This document shows, piece by piece, positions 61,140 to 64,000 of a stretch of DNA of 64,000 bases. Both the position numbers and the translations under genes were made by a program. A model generated the notes under the pieces. The model saw nothing but the letters and a program-made list of their open reading frames with translations. It did not search any database and was not told the origin of the DNA. The stretch lies in the NCBI RefSeq assembly GCF_001571365.1, contig NZ_BCTQ01000021.1, positions 53,963 through 117,962 on the forward strand. Direction: 5' to 3'. Positions within the stretch are counted from its first letter, which is position 1, and each line of letters starts with the position of its first letter. This DNA is from Achromobacter denitrificans NBRC 15125. Lineage in GTDB: Bacteria; Pseudomonadota; Gammaproteobacteria; Burkholderiales; Burkholderiaceae_B.

Positions 61140-62486
61140 TCAGCGGGTCACTGCGATCAAATCCAGCTTGAGTTCGGGAATGCCGGCGGGCACGTAGATG
61201 GCGATGCTGCGCGCCTGCAGCATGCGGTCATACAGCGAGCCGCGCGTCTGCAAGGCGAAATAGACGGCGCCCGGCTTGACCGGCACGGCGGGCGGCACCT
61301 GCGGCGTGTAGGTAAGCGGCACGCCCGGCATGGCGGACAGCACCAGCTTGTCCACGTCTTCGGGCGCGCCCACCTTGAAGCGCATGGGCACGCTCTCCGA
61401 GAGCTCGGCGGCGGGCATCCCCGCTTGCACCGCCAGGTACAGCGATGTGGTGTCGTCCAGTTTTTCCGAATCGAGCCGGCCCATGTGGAACGACGGACGC
61501 AGCTCTTCGAGCACGATGGAGAAGTAGCGCGTCGAGATCACGGTTTCGAGCAAGTCGCGCAGGATCTCGTCCATGCGGGCAAACGCCGGCCCGGGCGCGT
61601 CGTGCCGGTACACCGGCAGATCCGCCAGCGTGTGCACCTTGGAAAACGTCATCAGCGCGCCCGCCAGCCGCGCCAGCTCCTGGAACAGGCGTTCGGGATG
61701 CAGCTGCGGATGATGGAACAGATGCGACAGCGTGGCATAGGCTTCGTTGGCGGTGTGCAGCAGCCAGAACGAGGCGACGTCGCCCGAGCGGAACTCGATG
61801 ATGTTCTTGCTGGGCTCGCGATGAAAACCGTAGAGCGCGTTGACCTTGGCCTGCAAGGCGTCGAGCAGCCGGCGCAGCTGCTCGTGCAGCGCGCCCGAGG
61901 CCGTCAGCGACAGGCTGGGCGCGATGAAGGTGGTGTCCAGCTCGTAGCCCGCGCTGGCCGTGCGCCGCACGCGCGCCACGGGGATCGCCAGCAGTTCGTC
62001 GCGCGGTTCGAACTCGGAAATCAGGCGCACGTCCTTGCTCAGGAAGGCAAGCTCGGCGGTCGTGGCCCCGGTATAGAGATCGGGCGCGGGCGCATCGTTG
62101 TGCGTGTAGCGCGTGTCGAACCTGCCCGCGGCCTGCGCGTCGCGGTAGTTGCCGCCTATCGCCTTCAATGGATGGATTGCCAGATAGAACACGGCTTCGC
62201 TCACGCCGTCCAGCGCCGTCAGCGCAACGGGCGGAGGCAGCCCATCGCCGTGCGGCGCGCTATAGAGTTCGCCGTCCGGAAACACGGCGCTCATTTCGGT
62301 GGCGCGCAACATGCCGTTGGCGAGCGCCGAGGCATCGAAGCGCGCGGAGCGCAGACCCCACGCATAGGGGTGCAGTGCCCGGGCCATCTCGGCCAGCCGG
62401 TCTTCGTGATACGCATCCTGCCGCTGGAAATGCTGCGGGCGGAGGAACAAACCTTCGCCCCAGAGGACTTTGGCTGAGTAACTCAA
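61140..62486 (-). CDS. tssK: T6SS baseplate component TssK
   Basis: 448 residues. Opens with SAKVLWGEGLFLRPQHFQRQDAYHE, a hallmark of TssK, followed by LRSARFDASALANGML and the helical middle and C-terminal domains (RHDAPGPAFARMDEILRDLLE; LVLSAMPGVPLTYTPQVPPAVPVKPGAVYFAL). TssK links the baseplate wedge to the TssLM membrane complex. The start codon is TTG (base 62486 reads T on the minus strand), preceded by GAGGGAG; no ATG or GTG is available at the conserved N-terminus. Confidence 0.96.
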   Translation of the reverse strand: MSYSAKVLWGEGLFLRPQHFQRQDAYHEDRLAEMARALHPYAWGLRSARFDASALANGMLRATEMSAVFPDGELYSAPHGDGLPPPVALTALDGVSEAVFYLAIHPLKAIGGNYRDAQAAGRFDTRYTHNDAPAPDLYTGATTAELAFLSKDVRLISEFEPRDELLAIPVARVRRTASAGYELDTTFIAPSLSLTASGALHEQLRRLLDALQAKVNALYGFHREPSKNIIEFRSGDVASFWLLHTANEAYATLSHLFHHPQLHPERLFQELARLAGALMTFSKVHTLADLPVYRHDAPGPAFARMDEILRDLLETVISTRYFSIVLEELRPSFHMGRLDSEKLDDTTSLYLAVQAGMPAAELSESVPMRFKVGAPEDVDKLVLSAMPGVPLTYTPQVPPAVPVKPGAVYFALQTRGSLYDRMLQARSIAIYVPAGIPELKLDLIAVTR

Positions 62487-62574
62487 AATAGGCGCTCCCT
62501 CTTTCTTTCTTGATTTCTCTATCGCTATATATAGATAGAAGGGTTGGATGGGCGGCGGGCGGCCGAGATGCGCG

Positions 62575-63192
62575 TCAACCCGGACACTGCACGCCGGATA
62601 AACGTGACGGATCGTAGGTGGGCATTCCCGCCGGTAACGTGGGCTTGCCCGTGGCTACCGTCAGCGCACACGCATGCGCGCCCAGGACGATGCCGCTGTC
62701 CTCCGCGTCTTCTACCTTGAATACGTACTTCCAACGCATCGGCGCGGGGGCATAAAACAGCCCGGCGACGGCGATGTAATCAGCTTGCTTGGGGACTTTC
62801 TCGACGGTTTCGTAACGCTGTCCCGGCGTGAGCGTAAGTTCGCGCGAGCCCAGCACGGACTCCCCCAGCGCCGCTTTCTCCCCGGCAGTGTCTATCAATT
62901 GCGTGAGCGGCGCACGCTGGAATTGCTCAGGATTGTTCAGGTAGTATATTTTTGTAACTACAGCCATCGACTGGCCGCTGCCGGCATTCAAATTTTCTCC
63001 GGCATGAATCGCCAAATTCACTTCCACCGGCGCGTTTTCGGGCTTTTTCAGGCCTGCCATCTCCATCGCATTACCCGTCAAACCGGCGACCGCTCCAATG
63101 GCCGATACAGCCGCGCATCCAGTAACGGCGCTGCTTGCAAGCGCACACGCCATCACCGTGAACAACCGTGATAAATGGATATGTTTAGTCAT
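62575..63192 (-). CDS. tssJ: T6SS outer-membrane lipoprotein TssJ
   Basis: 205 residues. Signal peptide with lipobox V-T-G-C near residue 26 (VMACALASSAVTGCAAV). The mature beta-sandwich carries VEVNLAIHAGENLNAG, VVTKIYYLNNPEQFQRAPL, ESVLGSRELTLTPG and YIAVAGLFYAPAPMRWKYVF, all typical. TssJ anchors TssM at the outer membrane. First gene of the leftward tssJ-tssK-tssL set; 88 nt separate it from tssK, an AT-rich gap containing TATATATAG. Diverges from a lipoprotein gene at 63349. Confidence 0.95.
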   Translation of the reverse strand: MTKHIHLSRLFTVMACALASSAVTGCAAVSAIGAVAGLTGNAMEMAGLKKPENAPVEVNLAIHAGENLNAGSGQSMAVVTKIYYLNNPEQFQRAPLTQLIDTAGEKAALGESVLGSRELTLTPGQRYETVEKVPKQADYIAVAGLFYAPAPMRWKYVFKVEDAEDSGIVLGAHACALTVATGKPTLPAGMPTYDPSRLSGVQCPG

Positions 63193-63348
63193 GGCCCTTT
63201 ATACCGGAACTGTTTGAAGCAATACAGATCACGGCATGATGCGTGCAGATTCGACGCAAGTAACATGAAGACACTCGCTGTAGCGCTGCGCTAACAAAAG
63301 GTTGTTGAAATACGGCCCCTAGTTACAACCTTGCTAGGTGCTTAAAAA
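63193..63348. promoter_or_regulatory. Divergent promoter region for tssJ and the lipoprotein at 63349
   Basis: 156 bp, more AT-rich than the flanking genes. It must contain the start signals for both directions. I see no clear operator dyad. Confidence 0.45.
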
Positions 63349-64000
63349 ATGCCCTTTCACCGCCTCGTTGCCATCGCAGGTGTCGTTACGCTGATGGCCG
63401 GCTGCGCGTCCGTTAAACCGCAGTCGGAAGCCGAATACAAACAATCCATGGCCGCAGCGCAACAGACGCTGGAGCAGAAGGGCGCCGACCAGGCTGTCGC
63501 GCAGTTCGAAGAGATCGCCCAGCGCAATCCGTCCAAGGGCGCGCCGTGGTCCTACATCGCGAAGATCCGTTTCGACGAACAGAAATACGGCCAGGCGATC
63601 GTGGCCGCCGATGAAACCTTGAGCCGCGAGCCGGACGATTTCGTGGCCAAGACGGTGCGCGCGGTAGGCGGCCTGCGCGTGGCCATGCAGTCGCTGGCCG
63701 ATCTGCGCGCCGACGCGCTGCTGGCCGGCAACGCCCGTGAGGACGCCGTGGCGCTGGCCGCGTCGATGCGCGAAACGCTGGGCCAGGATGTGCTGTTCCC
63801 CGAGGGCCGCCGTCCGCCGCCGCGTCCGCGCCAACCGCGCAAGGTCGATCCGGCGGCAGGCGTACCTGCGGCAGGCGCTCCTGCGGCCGGCGCCCCGGCT
63901 GCTGGCGCTCCGGCTTCCGCCGCCGTGCCCGCGGCCGGCACCTCCGCCCGCGCGCAGCCGGCGGCCTCGCCCTCGGTGTCGCCGGCTGCGTCGCCGGCCG
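63349..64000 (+). CDS. T6SS-linked lipoprotein with TPR-like repeats; runs off the right edge
   Basis: First 217 codons of an open gene. Signal peptide with lipobox LMAGC near residues 15-19 (MPFHRLVAIAGVVTLMAGC). Then helical pairs resembling TPR units (AAAQQTLEQKGADQAVAQFE, PSKGAPWSYIAKIRFDEQKY, AIVAADETLSREPDD). After residue 165 a Pro/Ala-rich run of PAAGA repeats begins and continues past the window's end. Divergent from tssJ. Such lipoproteins are seen at the start of T6SS operons, and tssB/C probably follow to the right. Exact role unknown. Confidence 0.8.
   Translation, partial: MPFHRLVAIAGVVTLMAGCASVKPQSEAEYKQSMAAAQQTLEQKGADQAVAQFEEIAQRNPSKGAPWSYIAKIRFDEQKYGQAIVAADETLSREPDDFVAKTVRAVGGLRVAMQSLADLRADALLAGNAREDAVALAASMRETLGQDVLFPEGRRPPPRPRQPRKVDPAAGVPAAGAPAAGAPAAGAPASAAVPAAGTSARAQPAASPSVSPAASPA

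Noticed and set aside
63850..63960. Short regular repeats near the right edge that look CRISPR-like
   Set aside because: They are in-frame PAAGA codon repeats of a lipoprotein linker, with no spacers of constant length.

Overview
The window looks like chromosome from a high-GC betaproteobacterium, most likely an Alcaligenaceae member (Bordetella/Achromobacter type). The reasons are high GC with strong codon bias, five Bug/TctC-type periplasmic receptors without TctAB membrane partners, a groESL operon under both sigma-32 and CIRCE/HrcA control, and a complete-looking block of type VI secretion (T6SS) genes. The genus is inferred from gene content, not from a marker gene.

Layout. (1) 1-800: start of groEL, groES, a textbook CIRCE operator and a sigma-32 promoter. 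(2) About 1,050-10,890: a metabolic module with a broken gene at each end (a LysR 3' fragment and a truncated VOC gene) and a diverged 40-bp direct repeat near each end. It holds a LysR regulator diverging from an aminotransferase, a serine acetyltransferase, a GltIJKL-type amino-acid ABC transporter, a Bug receptor, an unusual SDR and an RraA/HMG-aldolase-type protein. (3) 11,020-28,385: a long leftward cluster of 13 genes closed by a good terminator and headed by a divergent LysR gene. It contains four Bug receptors, three MmgE/PrpD proteins, two near-paralogous metallo-beta-lactamase-fold hydrolases, an old-yellow-enzyme/2,4-dienoyl-CoA-reductase-type flavoprotein, two NAD(P)-binding enzymes and a PEP-mutase/isocitrate-lyase-family lyase. 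A fourth MmgE/PrpD gene lies beyond the LysR gene. This reads as uptake and breakdown of unidentified organic acids through lactone and dehydration/C-C lyase steps. (4) 28,571-31,863: a TauE/SafE permease, a SUKH/SMI1-type protein, a lipoprotein and a membrane protein of unknown role.

(5) 31,922-64,000: T6SS. The machine genes are PAAR, tssA, an OmpA-type protein, tagF, tssM, a ketosynthase-like membrane protein, a TagX-like endopeptidase, tssL, tssK and tssJ. Between the tssM block and the tssLKJ block lie two effector islands facing opposite ways. The rightward island is vgrG, a DUF4123 chaperone, three DUF2931 lipoproteins and a DUF2235 (Tle1-like) effector. The leftward island is a 2,625-residue evolved VgrG ending in an HExxH metallopeptidase-like domain, followed by a small gene. 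hcp, tssB/C/E/F/G/H are not in the window and probably lie beyond its right edge.

The most interesting region is 46.6-60.2 kb. The DUF2931 array carries stubs of displaced effector 5' ends. The surviving DUF2235 effector has lost the Ser and His of the lipase triad and shows an abrupt GC change inside the gene. The giant VgrG has about 1,160 residues of Ala-rich linker, part of it built from an exact 156-bp period. These point to active effector turnover at this locus.
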